50,579 nt of DNA from Acidobacteriota bacterium (GTDB lineage: Bacteria; Acidobacteriota; Blastocatellia; Pyrinomonadales; Pyrinomonadaceae): NCBI GenBank assembly GCA_003222975.1, contig QHXN01000022.1, positions 1 through 50,579 on the forward strand, read 5' to 3'. Made by a program: the position numbers and the translations under genes. The notes below the pieces were generated by a model. The model was not told the origin of the DNA and did no database searches. It saw nothing but the letters and a program-made list of their open reading frames with translations. Shown one piece after another: positions 41,647 to 50,579 of the stretch (position 1 is the first letter of the stretch; each line of letters starts with the position of its first letter).

Positions 41647-42906
41647 TCAATGGTGCTCCGCCGCCGCCGCAATCGCCTCCTCCAGTTCGGGCGCGCCGAG
41701 CGGCAGGAGCGGGCGCGTCTGCAACTGCCCGAAGTAGTACCAGAGCCAGATGCCGCCGACGCCCAGGGCCATCGAGAACATCGGCACGAAGTTCGTCAGA
41801 AGGTCGCGCGCGCCGAACTCTGCCTCGCCGCCCGCGTGCACCGACGGGGCGAAGAAGAAGACGAGGTCGAAGACGCGCATGAAGAGCATGAGTATCGCCA
41901 CGCGCCGCAGCCGCGACGGCTCGCGCTTGCGCTGGCGCGAGAGCAGCAGCGCGAACGGCAGCGCGAAGTGGAAGAGGATAATTGCGAGGCCCACCGCCTG
42001 CCAGCCGCCGTGCAGCCGCCGCAGGTAGAACGGAATCTCTTCGGGCAAATTCCCCGCCCACGTAATCAGGAACTGCGAGAAGGCGAAGTATGCGTAGAGC
42101 ATCACGAGCGTCAGGAGGAGCTTGCCCCAGTCGTGGAAGTGCAGCGGCTGGTAGGCGTCGTTCATCGGCTCGTGGTGGCGGAGGAAGGTCGCCACCGTGA
42201 TGACGAAGGCGAGCGCCGAGAGTCCCCAGCCTGAGAGCACGATGAGGCCGTAGATGGTCGAGAACCAGTGCGGCTCCAAAGACATGCCCCAGTCGAAAGC
42301 CGCGAACGTCGCCGTCAGCCCGACGACCAGGATGACGACGCCGGAGATGTCCTGCATCTTGCGGCGCAGGCGCGGGTCGCCCGTCGTGTCCTGCTCGGCA
42401 GACCAGCGGTTCAGGAGGTTCGCCAGAAAGAACCACGCGGCGAAGTAGATGACGCCGCGGACGACGAAGAACGGGATGTTCAGGTACGGCTGTTTGTGCT
42501 TGAGCGCCTCGTCGCCCGCGACCCTCGCGGCGTCCGTCCACTCGTAGAGCGAGCGCCCACCCTCGTGCACGAAGAGCGAGACGACGACGGGGATGAAGAG
42601 GACGAGGCAGAACGGGAGCGTCCGCGTGGCCGCCTCGAAGAGACGCCGACTCGTCAAGGCCCAAGCGCCGCCGGTCATGTGGCCGAGCGACAGCCAGGCG
42701 AGGCTGCCGACGGCAATCCCCGTGCAGAAGAAGAAGCCGACGAGGTAAGAGCGGAAGACCTGTACGAATCCGCCATAGCCCGCGTATGAGCCGAGCGTGT
42801 AGGCGAGCACGACGCCCGCGACGAGGAAATCCGCGCCGGCCAGCAGCGCGCGACCGCGGTAGCGCGCGACCGCGTCGGGGGCCGTGTATCTGTGAGTCGC
42901 ATCCAT
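41647..42906 (-). CDS. actF: Alternative complex III subunit ActF
   Basis: A 419-residue polytopic membrane subunit of the quinol oxidoreductase, with ten helices (for example ALLAGADFLVAGVVLAYTLG, VVILVVGLTATFAAFDWGMS, WFSTIYGLIVLSGWGLSALA). The stretch TFAAFDWGMSLEPHWFSTIY is the family hallmark. ActF is an NrfD relative shortened at one end that pairs with ActC in the membrane and may form a proton path. It starts 1 nt after the actE stop codon, so the two are coupled. Confidence 0.93.
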   Translation of the reverse strand: MDATHRYTAPDAVARYRGRALLAGADFLVAGVVLAYTLGSYAGYGGFVQVFRSYLVGFFFCTGIAVGSLAWLSLGHMTGGAWALTSRRLFEAATRTLPFCLVLFIPVVVSLFVHEGGRSLYEWTDAARVAGDEALKHKQPYLNIPFFVVRGVIYFAAWFFLANLLNRWSAEQDTTGDPRLRRKMQDISGVVILVVGLTATFAAFDWGMSLEPHWFSTIYGLIVLSGWGLSALAFVITVATFLRHHEPMNDAYQPLHFHDWGKLLLTLVMLYAYFAFSQFLITWAGNLPEEIPFYLRRLHGGWQAVGLAIILFHFALPFALLLSRQRKREPSRLRRVAILMLFMRVFDLVFFFAPSVHAGGEAEFGARDLLTNFVPMFSMALGVGGIWLWYYFGQLQTRPLLPLGAPELEEAIAAAAEHH

Positions 42907-42907
42907 C

Positions 42908-43807
42908 CTAGTGGCTCCTGCCTCCCGTCACCTGCGACGGCTGCCCGCCCGGCTGCGTTGACTGCAACTCCGTGCCGCCGTGCTCCACGCTCGCCGGTCG
43001 CTGTGCGCCGCTCAGAACCTTCTGGCGCTCCTCCGGCGAGAGGTCGTTCATCTTCAGTCGCCGGCTCAGTTGCAGCGCACGTATGTAGGCGATGATCTTC
43101 CAGCGGTCTTCCGCCGGAATCTGCTCGGCGTAAGAGGGCATCGCGCCCCAGCCGTTCGTGACCACGTCGAAGAAGTGCGCGGCGGGCGTCGTGCCCTCCT
43201 GCAAGCGGTCGTCGTAGTAGGAGGGCGGCTTCTGGTAGCCGCGCCTGACGACCATGCCGTCGCCCTCGCCCGTCGCGCCGTGGCAGACGATGCAGTAGAT
43301 GTTAAAGCGCTCGCGCCCGCGCCGGAGCGCCGCCTCGTCAATCGTGAAGGGGAAGATGTCGGGGCCGCCCGTGGCCGCCGCCTCGCGCGCGCCGGGCACT
43401 CCGCCCGACGCGTTGCCGACGGCGTTGGCACTCGGAGGCGGGACGGTGGCCGTGATCGCGCCGCTGTTCTGCGCTGCCGCCCCCGCGCCGCCCGCCTTGC
43501 CCGTGTAGAAGTAGTCCTCCCTGTCGCGGTACGGCCCCGTGGTCTGCCGCGGCACTGTGCCCTCGACGAGTTGGCGCACCGAAGCGCCGTCGGCGAAGAA
43601 CTTCTTGTCGCCCGCGCGGAACGTCTTGTACTTCGGCTGATCCTGCATGTCCATGCGGCAGCCGAAGGAGAGGAGGCAGAAGGCCGTGAGCAGCAACAGA
43701 CGAAAAGGGGAAGAGGTGAAAAGGGTAAAGGGAGACGCCGCGCCCCGCGCGCGCCTTTTCACCCTTTCCCCTTTTAACCCTTTTCCCCTCTCTTTAATGT
43801 TCCACAT
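42908..43807 (-). CDS. actE: Alternative complex III subunit ActE (monohaem cytochrome c lipoprotein)
   Basis: A 299-residue lipoprotein cytochrome c. The haem site is YCIVCHGATGEGDG; the axial Met is probably in AMPSYAEQIP. The ATG at 43807 lies within the end of actD and has GGAGGTGA 6 nt ahead, so the start is firm. The signal peptide is odd: basic residues 7-18 and SPFTLFTSSPFR (25-36) are encoded by the two arms of an inverted repeat; the lipidation site is LLSFGC (Cys50). A Gly/Ala-rich linker precedes the haem domain. It likely passes electrons to the oxidase. Confidence 0.92.
   Translation of the reverse strand: MWNIKERGKGLKGERVKRRARGAASPFTLFTSSPFRLLLLTAFCLLSFGCRMDMQDQPKYKTFRAGDKKFFADGASVRQLVEGTVPRQTTGPYRDREDYFYTGKAGGAGAAAQNSGAITATVPPPSANAVGNASGGVPGAREAAATGGPDIFPFTIDEAALRRGRERFNIYCIVCHGATGEGDGMVVRRGYQKPPSYYDDRLQEGTTPAAHFFDVVTNGWGAMPSYAEQIPAEDRWKIIAYIRALQLSRRLKMNDLSPEERQKVLSGAQRPASVEHGGTELQSTQPGGQPSQVTGGRSH
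43702..43789. repeat. Inverted element (GTAAAAGG type) inside the actE signal peptide
   Basis: Left arm 43702-43733 (GAAAAGGGGAAGAGGTGAAA and on) is complementary to right arm 43755-43789 (CCTTTTCACCCTTTCCCC and on), with a 21-nt GC-rich loop. The whole element lies within actE codons 7-36. Words resemble those at 2919-3028. Confidence 0.92.
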
Positions 43808-44339
43808 CTGTCACCTCCAGCGGCCCGAGGCTTCGGAGGAACTCGGCGGTGCGCTCGCGTTCGAACAAGGGATCGCGGGATTCGACGAGGACGAAGAAGC
43901 GGTCGCGCGAGGCGAGCGCGAAGTTCGGCGCGTTGAAGACCGGATGGTACGGCTCCGGCAGGCCGTTCAAGGCGAGCATGCCGAAGACGGCGAACAGGGC
44001 CGCGCCCAAGACCGTGCACTCGAAGGTGACGGGGATGAACGCGGGCCAACTGTAGTAAGGCTTGCCGCCGACGTTGATCGGGAAGCTGATGACCTCGACG
44101 TAAACCTGCAACAGGAAGCCGAGCGTGCCGCCCAAGAGGCCCCCGATCAGAACGATGAGCGGCATGTGCGTCCGGTGGACGCCGATGGCCTCGGACAACT
44201 CCTCGACGGGGTAGGGCGAGAAGGCGTCAACGATCCGGTAGCCCTCTTCGTGGACGCGCCGCGCCGCCGCGACCGCGTCCGAGGGGTTGTCGAACTCGGC
44301 GATCAGGCCGTAGAGCGGCGGGCGAGTCGTCTTCCTCAT
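43794..44339 (-). CDS. actD: Alternative complex III subunit ActD (DUF3341)
   Basis: A 181-residue membrane subunit with two helices (MPLIVLIGGLLGGTLGFLLQ, VTFECTVLGAALFAVFGML) between a cytoplasmic N-terminal domain (PLYGLIAEFDNPSDAVAAAR, YPVEELSEAIG) and a C-terminal domain (HPVFNAPNFALASRDRFFVL). GGKPYYSWPAFIPVTFE is the DUF3341 signature. It starts 1 nt after actC and overlaps actE by 14 nt, a tightly coupled arrangement. No cofactor; structural role in the complex. Confidence 0.93.
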   Translation of the reverse strand: MRKTTRPPLYGLIAEFDNPSDAVAAARRVHEEGYRIVDAFSPYPVEELSEAIGVHRTHMPLIVLIGGLLGGTLGFLLQVYVEVISFPINVGGKPYYSWPAFIPVTFECTVLGAALFAVFGMLALNGLPEPYHPVFNAPNFALASRDRFFVLVESRDPLFERERTAEFLRSLGPLEVTDVEH

Positions 44340-44340
44340 C

Positions 44341-45729
<1,389 letters not shown>

Positions 45730-45735
45730 AAACGT

Positions 45736-48700
45736 TTACGCCTTCCCCTCCTTGCCCGCCGGGAGCGCCTCGTTCGGGTTGCGAACCGAGGCGAGGTAGG
45801 TCGTCCGCGGACGCGTGTTCAGGTCGGCCAGCAGCCCGTAGTTGCGCTTCTGCGCTTGCAGCTTTGCGACACGGCTCGTGGGGTCGTTCAGGTCGCCGAA
45901 GACGATTGCCTCGGTCGGGCAGGTCTGCTGGCAGGCCGTGACGATCTCGCCGTCCCTGACCTTACGCCCCTGCTTCTCGGCCTCGATCTTCGCGTACTCG
46001 ATGCGCTGGATGCAGTAGGTGCACTTCTCCATCACGCCGCGCGAGCGCACCGAGACTTCCGGGTTGCGCATCAGCTTGTAGCTCGGCGTCTCCCAGTCCT
46101 GGTAGAGCAGGAAGTTGAAGCGGCGCACCTTGTAGGGGCAGTTGTTCGAGCAGTAGCGCGTGCCGACGCAGCGGTTATAGACCATCTCGTTGATGCCCTC
46201 GGCGCTGTGCACGGTGGCGTGGACGGGGCAGACGCCCTCACAGGGCGCGTTCTCGCAGTGCATGCAGGGGACGGGCATGAAATAGACGCCGTCGGGGCGC
46301 TCGACCGCGCCGCGGAAGTATGCGTCAACTCTGATCCAGTGCATCTCGCGCGAGCGCGCGACCTGCTCCTTGCCGACGACGGCGATGTTGTTTTCGGCCT
46401 GGCAGGCGACGACGCAGGCGTTGCAGCCGACGCACGTCGAAACGTCAATCGCCATGCCCCACTTGTAGCCGCGCAGGCCCTCGTCCTCGTGCTCCGAGTA
46501 GTCGTAAGGCGGGTAGAGCGTGTCGCCTTCGGGCGGCGTGCGGGTCTCGCCTGCGGCTTCGGGCGGCCTTTTGCGCTCGGACTCCGGCGCGAGTTCGGGG
46601 TCATGCGTCCACTCGGCGAACGTGCCGGCGCGCACGATGTCGCGCCCCTCCATCTGGAAGTGAATCTGCGTGGAGGCCAGCGGGTAGTCCTCGCCCGTCT
46701 TCTCGACGCCCAGCCCCGCGCCCGACCACATCGCGTCCGAGGTGCGCAAGGCGTAAGCGTCGAAGCCGCGCACGCTCTTGTCGTGTTCGTTGCCGCCGAC
46801 GCGGCCAGAGCGCTTGCGCCCGTAGCCGAAGTGAACGGTCACAACGTCGTCGGGCTGGCCCGGCAGGATGAAGACGGGCGCGTTATCCACACGCCGCCCC
46901 TTGAAGGTGAGGCGCAGGAGTTCGACGCGCAGCTCGCCGCCCTTGGCCGTGATGCGGTTGACGCGCTTGGGCGAGTCCCACGCGACCGCGCCGTCGGGCG
47001 TGTCGCCGACGCCGAGCCGCTCGGCGGTGGCCGGGCTGACGATGGCGACGTTGTCCCACGTCAGTTTTGTGAGCGGCTTCGGCAACTCCTGGAGCCAGCC
47101 GTTGTTTGCGAAGCGACCGTCGTAGATGGACGGGTCTGTGCGGAAGACTATCTCGAACGCGCCCGCGCCGCCGTTCGCCAGAGGCGCAGGCGCGACGCCC
47201 GTCACAGGCGCGACGCCAGCGACGCCCGCCTGCGTACCCGCCGAAGCCGCGCCGCTCGTCGCCGCGTTCGCGCTGACCGAGACGTTCTTCGGCTTGCGCG
47301 CCGTGTTCGACACGAACCCGTCGTTGAGCGCCTTGCGCCAGGCCATCTCGAATTCGGGCGTCGCGCTCGCCGCCGACGAGGTCGCCGCGCCCGCCTGAGT
47401 CGCGCCCGCCGTCAATGTGCCTGCGCCCGCGGCACGCGCCGAAGACGCCTGACCGCCGCCAGCCGTCGCGCCTGTCGTAGCGCCGCCTGTCGCAGCAACG
47501 CCGTTCGTCGTCCCGCCTTGAGTGCCGCCCGTCGAAGCAGCGCCGACGCTCGCGGCACTCGGTGTGCCCGCGGCGTTCGACGCGCCCGCGGACATGAGCG
47601 AGGCGCGACCTTGAGTCAGCCAGTATTGCCGGAGGATGTCGTAGCCCTTGCGGTCGGGCTGGTCGGTGAAGGCGGCGAGGAGTTCGTGCGCGCTCTTGCC
47701 GCTGTAGAGCGGCGTGATGAGCGGCTGGATGATTGTCACCGTGCCGTCGAAGGCGCGCGTGTCGCCCCAGGCTTCGAGGAAGTGCGTTTCGGGGATGTGC
47801 CACTGGCTCAGCTCCGAGGTCTCGTCTTCGTAGAGGCCGAGGTGGACGGTCAGCGGAACCTTCTTCATCCGCGCCTCGTCGAGCTTGAGGTCGGCGGGCG
47901 TCGTGTGGACGGGGTTGCCGCCGACGACGACGAGTATCTCGACCGCGCCCGCGTCTATCTCACCGAGGAGCGTGCGCAGCTCGTTCAACTGGTCGGTCGG
48001 GTTCTCCTCCAGAGGCTCGACGAAGCTGACGGTCTTGCCCACGCCTTCGAGCGCCGCGTTCATCTGGTGCGCGAGCGCGTGAATGATGGGCGGCTGCTCG
48101 TCGCCCGCGACGACGAGCGACGCGCCCGCGTGCGCCTTGAGGTCTGCGACGACCGCGTTGACGAACTCAGCCGCGGGGCCGCCCGGCGACGTACCCGCGC
48201 CGCCCGCGCCGACGCCTGCGGCGACGGCGCGCACGATCCCTTCAAACTCGCTCGGCTTGACGGCGAGGCGATTGTCGGCGAAGAAGCCCGTGTTGGTCGG
48301 CGTCGTCTCGACGACGTAGAGGCGTGAGATTTCGCGCGGGTCGCCGTCCGCGGGGCGGCGGCGGCTGGCGAAGTCGCGCGCGTAGCGCAGAGAGCCGGGG
48401 CCGCATTCGAGCAGGTTCGAGTCGAGCGCGAGCACGCGGTCTGCCGCCGCGAAGTTGTAGATGGACGTGGCAAAGTCGCCGACCGATTGGCGCACGCCCA
48501 GGGAAGCGTTGTTGCCGCCCGCAGGCTCCCACTGATACCAGCGCGCGCCGGGGAAGTTGCGGAGGATGTCGCGTAGCTGCGCGGCCAGGGTCGGCGACGT
48601 GACCGTCTCGGTCAGGAAGCGAAGTCCCGCGCCCTGCTTCGTCTTCTGCGCTTCGAGCGCCGTCGAGATTTCGCCGAGGAAGGCCGTGTAGGTGCGGACT

Positions 48701-49230
48701 TCACCACGGTTGATGATCGTCTCGGAGCGGTCGGGGTCGTAGAGTCCGAGTATGGAAGCTTGCGAGAACACGTCCGCCGCGCCCTGGCTCGCGGGGTGCA
48801 AATCATTCCCCTCGACCTTCGTCGGTCGGCCCATGTTGCTGCGCACCAGCAGCGGGGCCGCGCCGCCCGTCCACGGCATCGCCGTGGCGAAGAAGAGGGG
48901 CTTTCCCGGCACGATCCCTTCGGGCTGGCGCACGTATGGGACGATGGTTTCGGGCGGCTGGTAGGAGCAGCCGGCGAGTCCGGCGAGCGCGAGCGACGCG
49001 CCCATGAGTTTCAGGAACGTGCGGCGGTCGGTGCCCTCGTCCCACTCCGAGGCGTGCTGCGGGAACTCTCGGTGCAGCAGCTCTTCAAACTCTTCCGTCG
49101 CGGCCAGCTCTTCGAGGCTCTGCCAGAACTCGCGCCCGCGCTTGTTCGTCAGGCGCGCGCGCACGCCCTCTATCGAAAGCGGGCGACGCCTGATCTGGTA
49201 GAGTTCGGGGAAAGTGTCTTTGATGTGCAT
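45736..49230 (-). CDS. actB: Alternative complex III subunit ActB (molybdopterin-like and Fe-S protein)
   Basis: A 1164-residue subunit. The N-terminus has a twin-arginine motif (DRRTFLKLMG, Arg69-Arg70) before LAGLAGC (Cys88), suggesting Tat export and lipidation. The large middle resembles molybdopterin oxidoreductases, though ActB in solved complexes carries no Mo. The C-terminal ferredoxin part has cysteine sets CVGCNACVVACQ, CMHCENAPCEGVCP, CVGTRYCSNNCP and CTYCIQR/CQQTCP for four clusters. Two Ala/Gly/Thr/Ser-rich inserts (about residues 540-630 and 655-690) break the molybdopterin-like region. Confidence 0.95.
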   Translation of the reverse strand: MHIKDTFPELYQIRRRPLSIEGVRARLTNKRGREFWQSLEELAATEEFEELLHREFPQHASEWDEGTDRRTFLKLMGASLALAGLAGCSYQPPETIVPYVRQPEGIVPGKPLFFATAMPWTGGAAPLLVRSNMGRPTKVEGNDLHPASQGAADVFSQASILGLYDPDRSETIINRGEVRTYTAFLGEISTALEAQKTKQGAGLRFLTETVTSPTLAAQLRDILRNFPGARWYQWEPAGGNNASLGVRQSVGDFATSIYNFAAADRVLALDSNLLECGPGSLRYARDFASRRRPADGDPREISRLYVVETTPTNTGFFADNRLAVKPSEFEGIVRAVAAGVGAGGAGTSPGGPAAEFVNAVVADLKAHAGASLVVAGDEQPPIIHALAHQMNAALEGVGKTVSFVEPLEENPTDQLNELRTLLGEIDAGAVEILVVVGGNPVHTTPADLKLDEARMKKVPLTVHLGLYEDETSELSQWHIPETHFLEAWGDTRAFDGTVTIIQPLITPLYSGKSAHELLAAFTDQPDRKGYDILRQYWLTQGRASLMSAGASNAAGTPSAASVGAASTGGTQGGTTNGVAATGGATTGATAGGGQASSARAAGAGTLTAGATQAGAATSSAASATPEFEMAWRKALNDGFVSNTARKPKNVSVSANAATSGAASAGTQAGVAGVAPVTGVAPAPLANGGAGAFEIVFRTDPSIYDGRFANNGWLQELPKPLTKLTWDNVAIVSPATAERLGVGDTPDGAVAWDSPKRVNRITAKGGELRVELLRLTFKGRRVDNAPVFILPGQPDDVVTVHFGYGRKRSGRVGGNEHDKSVRGFDAYALRTSDAMWSGAGLGVEKTGEDYPLASTQIHFQMEGRDIVRAGTFAEWTHDPELAPESERKRPPEAAGETRTPPEGDTLYPPYDYSEHEDEGLRGYKWGMAIDVSTCVGCNACVVACQAENNIAVVGKEQVARSREMHWIRVDAYFRGAVERPDGVYFMPVPCMHCENAPCEGVCPVHATVHSAEGINEMVYNRCVGTRYCSNNCPYKVRRFNFLLYQDWETPSYKLMRNPEVSVRSRGVMEKCTYCIQRIEYAKIEAEKQGRKVRDGEIVTACQQTCPTEAIVFGDLNDPTSRVAKLQAQKRNYGLLADLNTRPRTTYLASVRNPNEALPAGKEGKA

Positions 49231-49248
49231 CTAACTTGTCCCAGCCCG

Positions 49249-49965
49249 TTATCTGTGGCACGTCGAACAGCTCGTCAAAACGCGCGCGTTGCGAACGCGG
49301 TACTCCTGCTTCAACTGCAACCCCAGCTTGACGCGGCTCTCGGCCTTGTTCTCAGCGAGCAGGTTGAAGGGGTCGGCGGCGACGCCTTCGCCCAGGTCGG
49401 CCTCGATGTTCCAGGCCATGTCAGTGATCTTCTCCTTCGGGCGCAGGAAGCGCTCCGGCGCGCGGTGGCAGGCAAGACACCACTCCATCTGCAAGGAGGC
49501 CGCCTGGTAGACCATCGGCATCTGGTCAACGCGCCCGTGGCAGGAGGCGCACCCGACGCCCTTGTTCACGTGGATGCTGTGGTTGAAATAGACGTAGTCG
49601 GGGAGGTCGTGGACGCGCGTCCATTCTATCGGCTTGTTGTCGCGGTAGCTGGCACGGACGATTTCGAGGTAGGCGCTGTCGGCCCAGATTTGCGAGTGGC
49701 AGTTCATGCAGGTCTTCGTCGGCGGAATGCTGGCGGTGTTCGAGGTCTCGACCGACGTGTGGCAGTAGCGGCAGTCAATGCCGTCGTCGCCGACGTGGTG
49801 CTTGTGGGAGAACTGCACGGGCTGCTGCACCTCTATGAACTGCCCCGTGTTGTAAGACGAGCGGTTGATCTCGGCCAAGACCCAGAGGGAGGCGGCGACG
49901 ATGAAGACGCCGCCGAAGATGCTCACCTTGGCGATGGTGTTGGTGCTGCGGTGGAAAACTTGCAT
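49249..49965 (-). CDS. actA: Alternative complex III subunit ActA (pentahaem cytochrome c)
   Basis: A 238-residue cytochrome with an N-terminal membrane anchor (VSIFGGVFIVAASLWVLA) and five CxxCH haem sites: CRYCH, CMNCH, CASCH, CLACH and CSTCH. VQFSHKHHVGDDGIDCRYCH and YFNHSIHVNKGVGCASCH carry further axial histidines, as in known ActA. First gene of the operon; the ATG at 49965 has GGAAG close by. A longer frame to 50088 adds Arg/Ser-rich sequence that does not look like a signal and is rejected. It hands electrons from the ActB clusters to ActE. Confidence 0.94.
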   Translation of the reverse strand: MQVFHRSTNTIAKVSIFGGVFIVAASLWVLAEINRSSYNTGQFIEVQQPVQFSHKHHVGDDGIDCRYCHTSVETSNTASIPPTKTCMNCHSQIWADSAYLEIVRASYRDNKPIEWTRVHDLPDYVYFNHSIHVNKGVGCASCHGRVDQMPMVYQAASLQMEWCLACHRAPERFLRPKEKITDMAWNIEADLGEGVAADPFNLLAENKAESRVKLGLQLKQEYRVRNARVLTSCSTCHR

Positions 49966-50361
49966 GTTCTTCCGGCCCGTCCTGTGACTCTTTGAACTCG
50001 CCCGGCGAGACGAAACCCGAAGAAGCCGGACTCGGTCAACACTCCAGCGCCGCGGGGAGAGACACATGCGACCCAGAACGCGCGCCACCTACCGGACGCG
50101 CCTGCCGGCGTGTGACTGCGGCTTTCCGCCCGAAAGAAGAAAGCACGCGACCGCGGGCCTTTCGGCTGCACCACCAAAACTTGAAGAACTGCTTAGGGTG
50201 CACTAGTGATACTACTTTTTTCCGCGATGGGCAAGCACAATTAAAAATTTGGATATGAATAATGTGTGGCGTTTTGAATGAGGGAATCTAATAAAACGGT
50301 CGGCAGGGAGTCGGGGGCCGGAAGAAAAGCGTCAACACTGCCGGCCCCAGCCTCTGCCGGT
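49966..50361. promoter_or_regulatory. Upstream region of the act-cox operon
   Basis: A 396-nt gap between the unknown membrane gene and actA, both reverse. The part at 50200-50300 is strikingly AT-rich for this genome, as expected for a promoter. On the reverse strand TTGCCC (50234-50229), a 17-nt spacer and TATCAC (50211-50206) is the best hexamer pair, leaving a leader of about 240 nt; this match is modest. No riboswitch fold is recognised. Confidence 0.4.
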
Positions 50362-50579
50362 TCACTTTCCGCCGGAGGTGAGGACTGAAAGCTGCGGGTT
50401 GCTCCGCCGCCGCCAGACGAAGCCGTCGAGGACGTAATGAGTCGCCTGCGGCAGCGCGAGCAACGGGACAAGGAAGACTTTCAGCGAAGACCAGTCCCAC
50501 GCCGCGCCGAACAGCCACGCGCGCTCGTGCCACACGCCCCTATCCCACAGCAACTCCTCCGCGTAAGCCAACAGCCACA
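50362..50579 (-). CDS. Unknown multi-helix membrane protein, C-terminal end
   Basis: The reverse frame is open from the window edge to a stop at 50362. The 71 visible residues, ending SNPQLSVLTSGGK, contain WDRGVWHERAWLFG, the helix WSSLKVFLVPLLALPQ and THYVLDGFVWRR. The HYVLDG(F)xWR segment is, to my knowledge, a conserved end of an uncharacterised bacterial integral membrane family; I cannot name it. It lies upstream of the act operon on the same strand with a 396-nt gap. Confidence 0.6.
   Translation of the reverse strand, partial: WLLAYAEELLWDRGVWHERAWLFGAAWDWSSLKVFLVPLLALPQATHYVLDGFVWRRRSNPQLSVLTSGGK

Noticed and set aside
50089..50360. Small reverse frames upstream of actA
   Set aside because: Short, Arg-rich translations in a region that is AT-rich and promoter-like; no support for coding.

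Overview
The window is high-GC bacterial DNA, coding on both strands, with no rRNA, tRNA, transposase or CRISPR array recognised. The respiratory gene order (alternative complex III followed by a caa3-type oxidase), tandem DUF2911 proteins, small membrane proteins and many Yip1/TPR/NTR-like exported proteins fit an aerobic Acidobacteriota member, perhaps Blastocatellia. That placement is an inference from gene content, not from a marker gene.

Layout. 1-651 (-): 5' end of a STAND/NB-ARC ATPase gene behind a small membrane protein gene, resembling a defence or signalling pair. 954-6067 (+): acetyl-CoA synthetase, PilZ-like protein, AI-2E family permease and two sister receiver-domain proteins. 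6088-9949 (-): carA, NTR/TIMP-like exported protein, Yip1-TPR membrane protein, signal peptidase I. 10280-11743 (+): HU protein and a site-2-protease-like peptidase. 11960-14434 (-): two membrane proteins and a receiver-GGDEF regulator. 14735-18325 (+): Crp-type regulator, yacG, TlpA-like lipoprotein, pyruvate kinase and a 40-residue membrane peptide. 18360-21224 (-): unknown exported protein and two dienelactone-hydrolase-fold proteins. 21415-29114 (+, with one reverse gene): DUF72, NTF2-like, TPR lipoprotein, exported PIG-L deacetylase, a 50-residue membrane peptide and a sodium:solute symporter. 29205-31232 (-): tandem DUF2911. 31614-34047 (+): proC and a BglII-like restriction-modification pair. 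34084-35559 (-): PlsC-type acyltransferase. 35685-49965 (-): the respiratory operon actABCDEF - unknown - sco1 - coxB - coxA - coxC - coxD, which passes quinol electrons through alternative complex III to an A2-type caa3 oxidase. The window ends with the 3' end of an unknown membrane protein gene.

The most unusual feature is a dispersed family of about 18 intergenic elements. Nearly all have two facing arms, each arm being an imperfect tandem array of a 7- or 8-nt word, and the word differs from locus to locus (CAGTAGC, GTGAACC, AGATGCT, GTGACGA, GGCAAAA, AATGATG, GGATTGC, GGGTAAAA, GGGGAGAC and others). They fill gene-gene gaps, often from one stop codon to the next ribosome-binding site or start codon. 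Three lie inside coding sequence: they encode the signal-peptide region of ActE, the signal-peptide core of Sco1 and a roughly 40-residue insert in the acyltransferase. They resemble in form the heptameric STRR repeats of filamentous cyanobacteria. Their function and mode of spread cannot be told from this sequence.
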